The notes beneath the pieces were generated by a model that was given only the letters and a program-made list of their open reading frames with translations, ran no database searches and was not told where the DNA came from. A program made the translations under genes and the position numbers. Below are positions 8,365 through 17,161 of a stretch of 21,651 nt of DNA, piece after piece (within the stretch, counting starts at the first letter, position 1; each line of letters starts with the position of its first letter). The stretch comes from Planctomycetaceae bacterium (GTDB taxonomy: Bacteria > Planctomycetota > UBA1135 > GCA-002686595): NCBI GenBank assembly GCA_013360535.1, contig JABWBL010000004.1, positions 1-21,651 of the forward strand. Reading direction: 5' to 3'.

Positions 8365-9867
8365 TCAGCGCGAGTTCGCGACGCGCTCGACCTGTTCGAG
8401 GTACTCCTGAATGTTCTCGCGCGGCTTGACGGTCTGCGCGCGTCGCAGGAGCGGCAGCGCTTCGGCGTAACGACCGAGTCCGACGAGCAACTGCGCGTGG
8501 CGCACTTTCGCGTCGGCCTCGAAGGCCTCGATCGCGGCGGCGCGCTCGAACAGGAAGATCGCACGATCCGGATCGTTCCCGCGCTGCGCGTGCTGTCCGA
8601 GCAGGATCAGCGCCTCGCCGTCGAGCGGATCGAGCGCGACGATCTCCTCGAGCACACGCGCTTCCTCGTCGCCCGCACCCTCGGCGACCGCGAGGCGCGC
8701 GCGCAGCTTGAGCAAGTCCTTCTTCTCCGCGTCCGAGAGGCGCTCGCCGCGCAGGCGCTCGACGCTCTCGACGAGCCCCTTGGCCTCGCGCAACGCTCCT
8801 CGCGCCGTCAGCACCTTCGCCGCCCGCACGGCCCGGTCGCTCGTCACGCTCGGGCCGCGCTCGAGCGCGCGCGCGTAGGCCGACACCGCGAGCTCGAACA
8901 GCTCCTCGTTGATGTAGATGTCGCCGAGCATGTTCAGGCTCTCGGGCGTGCCCTGCCCCATGCGCTCGACGATCTCGTAGTTCTCGGCGGCGCGCATGCG
9001 CTGCCCAAGGCCCACGTACGCGTTCCCTTGCAGGAGCCATAGGTCCGCACGATCCGGCTCGCCCGCGAGCATCGCGTCGCACAGTGCGGCGGCGTCCGCG
9101 AAGCGCTGTTGCTTGAAGAAGCAGCGCGCGAGCCCCATCTTCCAGTCCGCCGTCGCGGGATCGAGCAGGCTCGCCATGCGATAGGCCGTCTCCGCGCCGA
9201 GGTGGTTGTCGAGGTTCGAGAGCGAGAAACCGAGCAGCCCGTAGGTGAGCGCATCGCCGCCGCCGAGTTCGATCACGCGCGTCAGCGCCGTAGCTGCCTT
9301 CGCGTGGTCCGCCTGACGCACGTGGATCAGCGCGAGGTTGCGCCACGCGCGGCGGAAGCGCGGGAACTTCTCCACCGCGTCCTCGTACACGGGAATCGCG
9401 CGTTCGAGTTCCTCGCGCTGGAAGTGGATGTTGGCCAGCGTGAAGTCGATCACCGCGCTCGCGGCCTCGTTGCGCAGCTTGCCGAGCTCGACGATCGCGG
9501 CGTCGAGCTTCTCCGTCGAGATCAGCTCGAGCACCTTCTGCATCGACTCGCGCTCGAGCTGCGTGACACGCGGCTCGATGTCCGTCTCCGAGGCGTAGCT
9601 CTCGATCAGGCGGCGACGGAACGTCGCATCGCTCCACAGCTCGTCACCCGGCTTCTGCCCGGCCTTCGGCGCAGGCGCCTCGACGGCCGCGACGACGGGC
9701 ACGAAGCTCTCCGACGGCCCCGAGCCTTCCTCGAACGCCTGCGGAACGCTCGCCGCCGCCAGCACACGCGGCTCCTCCGTGCGCGGCGCGGTCGCGCACG
9801 CGCCGGCGAGGCACCACACGGCGAGGAACTTCCAGTTTTGGCTCTCGATTCGCATCTTTCGGCTCAT
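8365..9867 (-). CDS. TPR-repeat lipoprotein, last gene of the TonB operon
   Basis: A 500-residue protein made of tandem tetratricopeptide-like helix pairs from about residue 95 to the end. Examples are AIPVYEDAVEKFPRFRRAWR and AAENYEIVERMGQGTPESLN, with Pro or Gly at helix junctions. The start at 9867 is chosen because its ATG overlaps the tonB stop as ATGA; an in-frame ATG at 9855 is the alternative. The signal segment ends in LAGAC with Cys24, an acceptable lipobox, so a periplasm-facing lipoprotein is likely. TPR proteins are protein-protein adaptors. In TonB2/TtpC-type operons a TPR gene is commonly the last gene, and this position matches. A scaffold role between the TonB complex and outer-membrane partners is inferred. 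Confidence 0.9.
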   Translation of the reverse strand: MSRKMRIESQNWKFLAVWCLAGACATAPRTEEPRVLAAASVPQAFEEGSGPSESFVPVVAAVEAPAPKAGQKPGDELWSDATFRRRLIESYASETDIEPRVTQLERESMQKVLELISTEKLDAAIVELGKLRNEAASAVIDFTLANIHFQREELERAIPVYEDAVEKFPRFRRAWRNLALIHVRQADHAKAATALTRVIELGGGDALTYGLLGFSLSNLDNHLGAETAYRMASLLDPATADWKMGLARCFFKQQRFADAAALCDAMLAGEPDRADLWLLQGNAYVGLGQRMRAAENYEIVERMGQGTPESLNMLGDIYINEELFELAVSAYARALERGPSVTSDRAVRAAKVLTARGALREAKGLVESVERLRGERLSDAEKKDLLKLRARLAVAEGAGDEEARVLEEIVALDPLDGEALILLGQHAQRGNDPDRAIFLFERAAAIEAFEADAKVRHAQLLVGLGRYAEALPLLRRAQTVKPRENIQEYLEQVERVANSR

Positions 9868-10547
9868 TTCTCGGGGAACGTGATCGGCACGCGCATGCGG
9901 AAGCGCACGGCCTGACCCTTGCGCTTGCCCGGCTCGAACTTCCACTGCTTGACGGCGTTGAGCGCCGACTTCTCGAACACGGGGTCGGTCGACTTCTGCA
10001 CGATCGGGTTCTCGACGCGACCATTCGCGTCGACGATGAACAGCACGTACACGGTGCCCGGCGCCTTCTTGCGGATCTCCGCTGTCAGGTTCGGGCCCGG
10101 CTGGTAGATGACGCGCGGCGCCTGATCGAGATCGGCGAGCGAGAAGAGCGCGTCGACCTCTTCGCTCGACTGGTTCGAGCCCGGACCACCGCCCGCGAGC
10201 TTCACCGCAAAGTCGCCGGCCAGCCCGTCGCCGCCTGTGCCCGGATTGAGCGCGAGCTCGAGCTGGCTGAGGTCGAGCGGCGGCGCCTCCTCGCTGAGCT
10301 CCGGCGGCTTCGCCTCTTCCTGCTGCTCCTCCTCCTGCTCGGGTTCCTCTTCCGGCGGCGGCGGAGGCGGCGGCACTTCCGCCGTCGCCACCGAACGCAC
10401 CGTCAGGTCCGCCTGCGGCGTGTTGGCGATCGCCTGCATCAGCGGCAGCACGAGGAAGAACGCGAGCGAGAGCACGAAACCGCCGGCGAGCACGGCGATT
10501 CCGTGCACCAGGCTCCCGAGCAGCGAACGCGGACGACTTGCTCCCAC
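9864..10547 (-). CDS. tonB: TonB energy-transducing protein
   Basis: TonB couples the inner-membrane proton gradient to outer-membrane receptors. From the GTG at 10547 the protein has 227 residues. It has a short basic N terminus, one membrane helix (about 13-33), and a Pro/Glu-rich spacer (about 59-92, seven prolines then acidic repeats). The C-terminal TonB fold (about 150-224) contains GTVYVLFIVDANGRVENP and ALNAVKQWKFEPG. The start is uncertain. GTG 10547 lies 10 bp after exbD and gives a typical short cytoplasmic tail but lacks a Shine-Dalgarno; an in-frame GTG at 10604 would overlap exbD by 47 bp. The gene overlaps the TPR lipoprotein gene by 4 bp. It is the fourth part of an ExbB-ExbB-ExbD-TonB set. 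Confidence 0.92.
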   Translation of the reverse strand: MGASRPRSLLGSLVHGIAVLAGGFVLSLAFFLVLPLMQAIANTPQADLTVRSVATAEVPPPPPPPEEEPEQEEEQQEEAKPPELSEEAPPLDLSQLELALNPGTGGDGLAGDFAVKLAGGGPGSNQSSEEVDALFSLADLDQAPRVIYQPGPNLTAEIRKKAPGTVYVLFIVDANGRVENPIVQKSTDPVFEKSALNAVKQWKFEPGKRKGQAVRFRMRVPITFPEK

Positions 10548-10557
10548 GGCGCGCGGC

Positions 10558-10971
10558 TCAGCTCTTGGCGCGGCTCGTCGCCACGCTGACCTTCTCGGCG
10601 CCACCGAGCTTGCACTCGTCGATCACGCGCACGAGCAAGCCCGACTGCGCGTTCGTGTCGGCCTGCACGATCACCGGCACCTTCTCCTTCTGCAGCATGC
10701 GCCGCACGAGCGGCTGCACGCCGGCCACGCCGATCTGGCGCCCGCCATACACGACGTCGCCCTTGTCGGTCACGGCGATCAGGATGCTCGTCTTCTCGAG
10801 CCGCACCGCGCTCGCCGCCTGCGGCTTGTCGACCTCGATGCCGGTCTCCTCCACGAACGTCGTCGTCACGATGAAGAAGATCAGCAGGATGAAGACGCAG
10901 TCGATCATCGGCGACATGTCGATGCCGCCTTCGCCGCCGCCGTCATCACCCGAATCCCGGAAACGTCCCAT
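10558..10971 (-). CDS. exbD: ExbD/TolR-family proton-channel subunit
   Basis: A 137-residue protein, the usual ExbD size. A Gly/Asp-rich cytoplasmic start precedes a single membrane helix (about 22-39) carrying the conserved motif [17 protein letters not shown]. Asp24 matches the essential protonatable aspartate of ExbD (Asp25 in E. coli). The periplasmic part (about 45-132) has the ExbD pattern, including [13 protein letters not shown] near the end. It works with ExbB as the proton-driven motor that energises TonB. The ATG at 10971 is 9 bp past the exbB stop, consistent with one operon. Confidence 0.96.
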   Translation of the reverse strand: MGRFRDSGDDGGGEGGIDMSPMIDCVFILLIFFIVTTTFVEETGIEVDKPQAASAVRLEKTSILIAVTDKGDVVYGGRQIGVAGVQPLVRRMLQKEKVPVIVQADTNAQSGLLVRVIDECKLGGAEKVSVATSRAKS

Positions 10972-10980
10972 GCGAAGCTC

Positions 10981-11637
10981 CTAGGCGGCCTTTCCGCGCG
11001 AACGCAGCTCGCGATACAGCGCCTGCGTGCAGACGGTCTCGAGGTGCGCGAGGAAGGCCTTGTAGCGCTCGTGCTGGCGCGCGAGCTGGTAGTGGAAGAA
11101 GAGTCCGGGGAGCGCGATCACGAGGCCGGTCTCGGTCGTGATCAGCGCCTCGGAGATGCCCTTGGCGATCTGCGCCATCGTCTGGTCGCCGCCGGAGCCC
11201 GACGCGAGCGCGTCGAACGTTGCGAGCATGCCGGTGACGGTGCCGAAGAGCCCGAACAGCGGTGCGGTGCCGACGCAGATCTTCATCACGCGCAGGTCGC
11301 GCTCGAACGGCGCCACTTCCGTCGCCCGCAGGCCGTTGAAGGCCGCCGCCATGTCGTCGAGCGAGCGCTCGCCGCTCGTGAAGTCGAGCAGCTCGCCGAT
11401 CTTGCCGCGGCGCTCCTCGGGCGCGTCGAGCCAGCGTCGCCAGCGCGCTTCCTTCACGAACAGGAAGCCCTTCGAGAGCAGCTTGAGCTGGATGTGCATG
11501 CCCATCCCGAACAGCACGAGCGCGTTGATCGCGATCGCCGCCATGCCCCAGCCGCCGGCGATCCAGATCGGGTACGCGGACTCCCACAGGAGCAGCGCTT
11601 CCCGCTGGAACCACTCGAGGAATCCCGCGCTTTCCAT
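10981..11637 (-). CDS. exbB: ExbB/TolQ/MotA-family proton-channel protein (short form)
   Basis: A 218-residue inner-membrane protein with three helices: about 27-47, 119-140 and 164-187. The last two carry the family signatures APLFGLFGTVTGMLATF and ISEALITTETGLVIALPG, whose Thr residues line the ExbB pore. It forms the pentameric channel around ExbD. The ATG at 11637 lies 10 bp after the stop of the longer ExbB homologue and 9 bp before exbD, so all are co-transcribed. Having a short and a long ExbB in series is the TonB2/TtpC arrangement. Confidence 0.95.
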   Translation of the reverse strand: MESAGFLEWFQREALLLWESAYPIWIAGGWGMAAIAINALVLFGMGMHIQLKLLSKGFLFVKEARWRRWLDAPEERRGKIGELLDFTSGERSLDDMAAAFNGLRATEVAPFERDLRVMKICVGTAPLFGLFGTVTGMLATFDALASGSGGDQTMAQIAKGISEALITTETGLVIALPGLFFHYQLARQHERYKAFLAHLETVCTQALYRELRSRGKAA

Positions 11638-11647
11638 GACGTCCGGC

Positions 11648-13072
11648 CTAGGCCGCCTCGTTCGCCGCGAGCGGCGTCTTCGCGACCTGGTTCACGAACG
11701 CGATCGCGGCCTTCTCCATCTCGTCCTGGATGCCGCGCGACTTGCGCGACAGGAACGCGTGCAGGAGCAGCGAGGGGATCGCGACGATCAGGCCGTACTC
11801 CGTCGTGATCAGCGCCTCGGAGATGCCGCTGGAGAGCGTCTTCACGTCGCCGGTGCCGAACACGGTCATCAGCGAGAAGGTGTTCATGATGCCCGTCACC
11901 GTGCCGAGCAGGCCGAGCAGCGGTGCGGACGAGGCCGCGATCGCGACGAACGGCAGCCACGAGTTGAGGCGCAGCTTGGTCGCGAGCAGCTGCTCGTACA
12001 TGACCTCTTCGATCAGGTCCTTGGGCTCGCGCAGGTGCTCGACGCCGGCGCCGAGCATCTTGCCGATCGGGCCGGGAATCTCTCCCACGCGCTCGCGCGC
12101 GAGCTTCTCGTCGCCGGAAGCCACCGCCGCGACGAGTGCGTCGATCTTGCGTCGCGACGGCAGCCGCACGAGCATCATCACGGCCCACTTCACCAGTGCC
12201 ACGAGCAGCGCCGCGGCCGCGAGGCCGAGGATCGGCCACATCACGGGGCCGCCCTTGAGGATGTGCTCGATCGGGGTCTCCTCGATCGCCTCGACCTTGA
12301 CCGCGTTGCCACCGCTCGCGTCGAAAGGCAGGAGGCCCGCGCCGTTGGTGACGAGCGCCGTCGCCGCGGCGACGTCCTCCGGCTTGCCGAAGGGCACGAT
12401 CGCGGGCTCGAGCGAGCCGAGTCGCTGTTCGACCAGGCCGATGCCCAGCCCGTCGTTCGAGCGGAAGATCGCGGCCGGTCCCGCCATCACGAACACGCCG
12501 GGTTTCACGGTCCCGTTGCCGTCTACCGCCGCGCCGTCGAAGCGCGTGCCACCGAGCGCATCCTCGAGCCGCACGAGCGAGGCCTCGAGCAGCGCCGCCT
12601 GCACCTCGAACACCTGCAGCTCGCTGAGCGTGGTGTTCTCCGGCGCGAGGCGCGCGTCCTCGATCACCTTCGCGTAGCGGTCGACCTCGGCGATGTGCAG
12701 GCGCGAGTCGAAGTTGCGCGCGTACTCGCCGAGCAGCGTCGACAGGTACGTCGTCTCGTCCTGGCGCGCCTTGATCTCGTTGCGCAGGTTCGACAGATCG
12801 AGCGTGCGGCTGTCGAGCGTGCGCGACGTCGTCTGGTACTCGGCCCGCACGCGCACGAGCTCGGCCTCGAGCTCGCGCAACTGGCGCGCCATCGGCAGCT
12901 TCTCCGCCGCCATCCGCTCGCGCAGGCTCGCCAGCTCCGTCAGGCTCTCCTCGAGCTGGCGCTGCACGGATTGCGTGGCGGTCTCGAACTTGGGCTTCGG
13001 TTCGTTTTCCTGCGCAGGCGTGGCCTGCGGAAGCATCGAAGCGAGCGCGAACAGGGGAATCGAGAGGTTCAT
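11648..13072 (-). CDS. Long ExbB-family protein with periplasmic coiled coil (TtpC-like)
   Basis: A 474-residue protein. The signal peptide MNLSIPLFALASMLPQATPAQ supports the ATG at 13072, which lies 14 bp after the DUF3450 gene with AGGA as a modest Shine-Dalgarno. Next come a long heptad-rich coiled coil (about 25-110) and a periplasmic domain. The first membrane helix is at about 275-297 (WPILGLAAAALLVALVKW). The ExbB/TolQ domain then has two more helices (about 371-393 and 419-440) with SSAPLLGLLGTVTGIMNTF and ISEALITTEYGLIVAIPS. Size and layout match TtpC, the extra subunit needed by Vibrio TonB2 systems. Its likely role is to join the ExbB2/ExbD2/TonB2 motor and reach into the periplasm. 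The TtpC name is by architecture and gene order, not by a search. Confidence 0.92.
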   Translation of the reverse strand: MNLSIPLFALASMLPQATPAQENEPKPKFETATQSVQRQLEESLTELASLRERMAAEKLPMARQLRELEAELVRVRAEYQTTSRTLDSRTLDLSNLRNEIKARQDETTYLSTLLGEYARNFDSRLHIAEVDRYAKVIEDARLAPENTTLSELQVFEVQAALLEASLVRLEDALGGTRFDGAAVDGNGTVKPGVFVMAGPAAIFRSNDGLGIGLVEQRLGSLEPAIVPFGKPEDVAAATALVTNGAGLLPFDASGGNAVKVEAIEETPIEHILKGGPVMWPILGLAAAALLVALVKWAVMMLVRLPSRRKIDALVAAVASGDEKLARERVGEIPGPIGKMLGAGVEHLREPKDLIEEVMYEQLLATKLRLNSWLPFVAIAASSAPLLGLLGTVTGIMNTFSLMTVFGTGDVKTLSSGISEALITTEYGLIVAIPSLLLHAFLSRKSRGIQDEMEKAAIAFVNQVAKTPLAANEAA

Positions 13073-13086
13073 CGTCGTCCGTTCCT

Positions 13087-13884
13087 TCACTGCACGCGCA
13101 GCGGAAGCTGCACGAACTCGGCCACGCTCTCGTTGCGGAACACCGCGATCGCCTTGAGGATGTCCGCCGCGCGTTCGTTCGCGGGCTGCCACTCCCAGCC
13201 GGTCGCCGTCGAGTTGCCCAGTCCCGCCGCGCGCCCGTCGGCACTCGCGTAGAACGCGCAGCTCACGCCGATGTAGAGCACCGTCACTTCGGCGCTCGTG
13301 CCATCGGTGAGCTGGCGCACTTCGCTGGTCACCGTGACCTCGCGCTGGAACTTGTTGAGCTCGTTCAGGATGCCGACGACGTTCTGGAAACGCTCCGACA
13401 GCGAGGCCTTGGTCGTCTCACCGGCCTTGGGCAGCCGCTGCGACAGGGGCTTCACGCGCTCGGCGATCGGCTCCGGCGAGCGCGCGAGCAGCGCCAGCGT
13501 GCGCGCCTCGAGCGACGCGACCAGCGCCGCCAGCTTGCCCGAGGCCTCCTTCAGCTTCTCGTTCTGCGCCACGAGCTCGTCGCGCTTGCGATCGGCTTCC
13601 TGGATGCTGCCCTGCGCCTCGCCGATGCGCCCCTTGAGGCCGTCGATCTCGCGCTGCACGAGCGCGATGCGGTCGGTGAGCAGTTCCTTGCCCAGCGTCC
13701 AGTCGCGCTCTTCCTGCGTGATCACCTTGCGCGTCTCGACCCAGCGCTCGAGCGCCCCGCGCGCTTCGTCGAGCCCTTCCGGACCCTGCTGCGCCGCCGC
13801 TCCGGCCGCTGCCGCGAGGGCGAGCGCGCCGATTCCGCCGCAGGCGAGCCGCATCCGTCTCGTCTTGCTGTTCGTGTGGTTCAT
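13087..13884 (-). CDS. DUF3450-family periplasmic coiled-coil protein
   Basis: A 265-residue secreted protein. A signal peptide with a TRRMR start and cleavage near AAA-QQ (about residue 32) supports the ATG at 13884. A coiled coil rich in Glu, Lys and Gln spans about 36-125. The C-terminal half has marks I associate with DUF3450: VVGILNELNKFQREVTVTSE, VTVLYIGVSCAFYAS, a GW.W pair and a closing VQLPL. DUF3450 genes usually sit just before the TtpC-like gene in TonB2-type operons, as here. The biochemical role is not known; a periplasmic partner of the TtpC coiled coil is a reasonable inference. The receptor gene ends 38 bp upstream. Confidence 0.88.
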   Translation of the reverse strand: MNHTNSKTRRMRLACGGIGALALAAAAGAAAQQGPEGLDEARGALERWVETRKVITQEERDWTLGKELLTDRIALVQREIDGLKGRIGEAQGSIQEADRKRDELVAQNEKLKEASGKLAALVASLEARTLALLARSPEPIAERVKPLSQRLPKAGETTKASLSERFQNVVGILNELNKFQREVTVTSEVRQLTDGTSAEVTVLYIGVSCAFYASADGRAAGLGNSTATGWEWQPANERAADILKAIAVFRNESVAEFVQLPLRVQ

Positions 13885-13922
13885 GGCATTCGTCCGTGGC
13901 GCGCGGGGCTGCGTTCCCGCGC

Positions 13923-16900
13923 TCAGAAGCTGTAGGAGAGGTTGAGCGTGAGCGAGACGTCGATGCCTCGCGTGAACGACGTGCGGCGCTCGTCGCCGCC
14001 GATGTACTTGGAGCGATAGACCGTGTCGATCGACGGGTCCGTGAGGTTCTTGGCCTGCAGTTGCAGCCTGAGGTGCTCGCCCAGCCGCTGGAACACGCTG
14101 AAGTTGAGCGTGTCGTACTGGCGCGCGTAGACGTCCGGCACGTAATTGCCCTGCGCCTGTCCCGCGCCCGCGATCAGCGTGTCACCCTGGATCGTGTAGA
14201 AGACGCCGAATTGCGTGCCGAGCTCCTCGAGGTCGTACGTGAGGAACAGGTTGAACAGGTACTCGGGCGCGTTCGTCATGTCGCGCGTCTTCGTCGGCGC
14301 GCTGATCTCGGGCAGGCTGAATTGCGCCTGATCGAAGGCCGAGAGCTCGACCGATGATTCGATGAACGTCGCATTGAGGCCCGCGGACAGCCCGCCGAGC
14401 TCTTCTTTCCACTGGCCGAGGTCCTGCCGCAGCTCGAGCTCGACGCCACCCAGCCGCCCCTTGGGGTAGTTGACCGGCGTCGTGAACACGAAGCCCGCGA
14501 GACGCTGCACGTACTCGATCGGATCCTCGATGTCCTTGTGGAACACCGACAGCGACACGAGCCCGCCCTCGTACGGCGTGTAGTCGAGCCGCAGGTCGTA
14601 GTTGTCGAGCGCGCTCATCTCGAGGTCGGGATTGCCGATGAACACGGGTCCACCGACGAACTCCTGCTGGATGATCGGGGTGAGCTCCTTGAACGTCTGC
14701 CGCGCGATCGTGTGGCTGTAGGACGCGCGCAGGCTGAACTGCTCGACGGGCTTGTATTCCGCCGCGAGCGACGGGAGCAGGTTCTCCTGGCTGAAGTCGA
14801 CGTCGGCGTCTCCGGGGTTGAGCTGCACGGGCGCCGTCGCACCCGGCGGGAACCAGAACGCGTTGCTCTCGGGCTTGTTCTCGATGCCGATCTTGGTCTG
14901 CTCGACGCGGGCGCCACCGACGAACTTGAACGTCTCGTCGAGCGGCACGTCGAACATGCCGTAGCCCGCGACGATGTCCTGCGTGCCCCGATAGTCGATA
15001 TCTTCCGGCGAGGCCGTGATCGGGTGGTTCTCGAACGGAAACACCGCGCTCCACGGCTCGTCCCAGCCGCCGACGTAGTTCGCCCCCGCGTCGCCGAAGT
15101 TGCTGAACGTGTCCTGATTGAAGTTGCGCTCGACGCTGTCGGCGAACAGGCCGGTCTTGAAGTAGCCGTCGAGGCCGCCCCACTGCGTGAACGGCACTTT
15201 CAGGTTGAGCGAGAGCTGCGTGCTCTCCTCGTCGATGGTCTTCCAGATGCGCTGCAGGTTGCCAAGATTGAAGTTCGCGGCCGGCTTGAACGGCAGCCAC
15301 GTGTTCGGCGTGGTGAACGGCGGGATGAACGGCGGCGCGCCGGGATTGAGGCTCTCCGGCAGCCAGATCGCGCCGAATTGACGCTTGTCCGGCTGGTCGA
15401 GCGCGGCGCTCGAGGCTGACAGCGTCCAGTCGAGTTCCGGCGTTCTGAGCCAGCCCGCCTCGCCGCCGAGCTCGACCGGCAGCTTGTGATCGCCGCGCAG
15501 CTGCAGCGTGTCCGTGTCGCGCTCGGTGTAGACCAGCGTCTCGGTGCGGATGTACGGCGCCGCGTTGAGCGAGTTCGGCTGGTTGCCGGGGTCGCTGGGG
15601 TCGTTCGGATCGTAGCCAGGGAAGTAGTACTCCTTGCCGCGCGTGTCCGTGGCGAGCGTGGCGGAATCCTCGGCGACGTGCGTGTGCAGGAACGTGAGGC
15701 CGAGCTTGTGCTCGTCGTTCTCGAGGCCGAACGATCCGAGCGCACCCCAGCGCACGAGCTGCGTGCCCTTCTTGATGTCGAACAGCGCCGTCTTGAAGTC
15801 GCCTTCGACCGGCGTGCCCGGAATGGGCGCACCCTGCAGGTACACCGGCGACATCTTCTCGCCGGGGTTGTCGACCCACAGCGAGTCGTTGGTGCCGTCG
15901 CGCACCATCTGCGCGTCGCGCTCCCAGAACAGGCTGCCGAAGGCGCCGAGCTTCCAGCCGTTGTCGAGCTCGAGCTTGTCGCCGCCCGACAGCGTCCACT
16001 TGGTCTTGATCGGCCCCTCGCGCTCCGAGACGCCGACCGCTCCATCCCAGTTTCCACCGAGATTTCCCGTCTGCACGTCGCGGCCGCCGTCGTCGAAGCC
16101 GAGAAAGTTGATGCCGCCGCCTTCGTAGGTCGTGAAGCCGTCGCGCAGCGTGACGTTGGAGTTCGAGCCGAGCTGCGCGCTGAACTGCAGCGTGCCTTCG
16201 TCGGGCACGCCCTTGAGGCGCACGTCGACCGCACCACCGGACGCATCACCCTGCTGATCGGGCGTGAACGTCTTTGAGACCTGGATGCTCTCGATGACCG
16301 CGGTCGGGAACTGGTCGAGCTCGACCGCGCGCTTGTCCTCGTCCGCCGACGGCAAGCGCACGCCGTTCATCTGCGAGCTCACGTAGCGATCGGGAAGGCC
16401 GCGAATCACGGCGAACTTGCCGTTCTGCACCGTCGCGCCCGCCACGAGCCGCAGCGCGCCGGCCGCATCGTTCGCACCCGCGCGGCTCATCAGGCCCGCG
16501 CTGATCGAGTCCATCATCGCCGGCGTCTCGAAGCGCAGCTCGAGCAGCCCGGCTTCGGTTCCGGTGTCGACGGCGAGCACGTCCTGCACGACGAACTCTT
16601 CCATCTCCGTGAACTCGCCGGAGAGCTGCACGTCGACGTCCGTCAGCTGGCCCGCGATCACGAGCACGTCGCCCTTCACCTGGCGCACGTAGCCGTCCTT
16701 CGAGAACACCAGCGTGTACTTGCCCGGCGGCAGCTCGGGGAACACGTAGTTGCCCTGGTCGTTCGTCGCGAGCTTCTGGCCGGTCTCGACGATCAGGACC
16801 TGCGCGCCCGCGAGCGGCGCATCGAAGTCCTTGTCGAGCACGAGCCCGCGCACCGAGCCGGACTGGCCCTGCACGGCGCTCGGCCCAGCCGCACCGCCAA

Positions 16901-16940
16901 TCGCGGCGAGCGTGATCCCCACCAGCGCGGGAGGGATCAC
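13923..16940 (-). CDS. TonB-dependent outer-membrane receptor with carboxypeptidase-like N-terminal domain
   Basis: About 1005 residues. A signal-like segment (VIPPALVGITLAAIGGA) is followed by a carboxypeptidase-regulatory-like beta domain (about 28-108; NDQGNYVFPELPPGKYTLVF) and a possible TonB box, MEEFVVQDV (114-122). A plug (about 135-245; AVIRGLPDRYVSSQMNGVRL, GDASGGAVDV) and a 22-strand-type barrel ending in SLTLNLSYSF with terminal Phe complete it. The start is uncertain: GTG 16940 is the only start codon I find near the signal region, and it has no Shine-Dalgarno. The in-frame upstream residues PPRRGAPP would make a better signal n-region, but no upstream start codon was found. The substrate cannot be told from sequence; the barrel type occurs in carbohydrate, peptide and metal-chelate uptake. 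It heads the operon that encodes its own energy supply. Confidence 0.93.
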   Translation of the reverse strand: MIPPALVGITLAAIGGAAGPSAVQGQSGSVRGLVLDKDFDAPLAGAQVLIVETGQKLATNDQGNYVFPELPPGKYTLVFSKDGYVRQVKGDVLVIAGQLTDVDVQLSGEFTEMEEFVVQDVLAVDTGTEAGLLELRFETPAMMDSISAGLMSRAGANDAAGALRLVAGATVQNGKFAVIRGLPDRYVSSQMNGVRLPSADEDKRAVELDQFPTAVIESIQVSKTFTPDQQGDASGGAVDVRLKGVPDEGTLQFSAQLGSNSNVTLRDGFTTYEGGGINFLGFDDGGRDVQTGNLGGNWDGAVGVSEREGPIKTKWTLSGGDKLELDNGWKLGAFGSLFWERDAQMVRDGTNDSLWVDNPGEKMSPVYLQGAPIPGTPVEGDFKTALFDIKKGTQLVRWGALGSFGLENDEHKLGLTFLHTHVAEDSATLATDTRGKEYYFPGYDPNDPSDPGNQPNSLNAAPYIRTETLVYTERDTDTLQLRGDHKLPVELGGEAGWLRTPELDWTLSASSAALDQPDKRQFGAIWLPESLNPGAPPFIPPFTTPNTWLPFKPAANFNLGNLQRIWKTIDEESTQLSLNLKVPFTQWGGLDGYFKTGLFADSVERNFNQDTFSNFGDAGANYVGGWDEPWSAVFPFENHPITASPEDIDYRGTQDIVAGYGMFDVPLDETFKFVGGARVEQTKIGIENKPESNAFWFPPGATAPVQLNPGDADVDFSQENLLPSLAAEYKPVEQFSLRASYSHTIARQTFKELTPIIQQEFVGGPVFIGNPDLEMSALDNYDLRLDYTPYEGGLVSLSVFHKDIEDPIEYVQRLAGFVFTTPVNYPKGRLGGVELELRQDLGQWKEELGGLSAGLNATFIESSVELSAFDQAQFSLPEISAPTKTRDMTNAPEYLFNLFLTYDLEELGTQFGVFYTIQGDTLIAGAGQAQGNYVPDVYARQYDTLNFSVFQRLGEHLRLQLQAKNLTDPSIDTVYRSKYIGGDERRTSFTRGIDVSLTLNLSYSF

Positions 16941-16987
16941 CGGAGGGGCTCCGCGCCGGGGCGGCGCCGGGTTCGTGCTGCAAGGGT

Positions 16988-17012
16988 CTTCACGCGGGCG
17001 ACAAGGGTGAAG
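16988..17012. promoter_or_regulatory. Inverted repeat in the leader of the TonB-receptor operon
   Basis: CTTCAC (16988-16993) and GTGAAG (17007-17012) form a 6-bp inverted repeat with a 13-base spacer, about 50-70 bp upstream of the receptor start. The nonamer GTCTTCACG recurs at 16986-16994 and 17070-17078, and GGCGACAAG recurs at 16997-17005 and 17121-17129. A 10-bp palindrome, GCGACGTCGC, lies at 17108-17117. The rest of 16941-17161 shows no ORF. This is the only sizeable gap before the seven-gene operon, so the promoter should lie here. No consensus -35/-10 or Fur box is recognisable. Confidence 0.3.
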
Positions 17013-17161
17013 CGTCTTTATGAAGTCCGAGTGAACGTTGCGTGGGCCGTGGATGAAGCCCGCGCGCCCGTCTTCACGTTGCCCTCGTCGACGGCGCTTC
17101 CGCGGAGGCGACGTCGCGCAGGCGACAAGCCTCGATCAAGCTCCCGACAAGACGCCGCGGC

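Noticed and set aside
8367-8387. AGCGCG/CGCGCT inverted repeat at the convergent gene ends as a bidirectional terminator.
   Set aside because: It is short, lies inside the TPR coding sequence, has no U-tract, and such repeats of G and C are common by chance here.
11138-13252. Long plus-strand frames (also 10237-11808) opposite the ExbB/ExbD genes.
   Set aside because: Low-complexity Arg/Ser/Ala translations antisense to clearly recognised membrane proteins.
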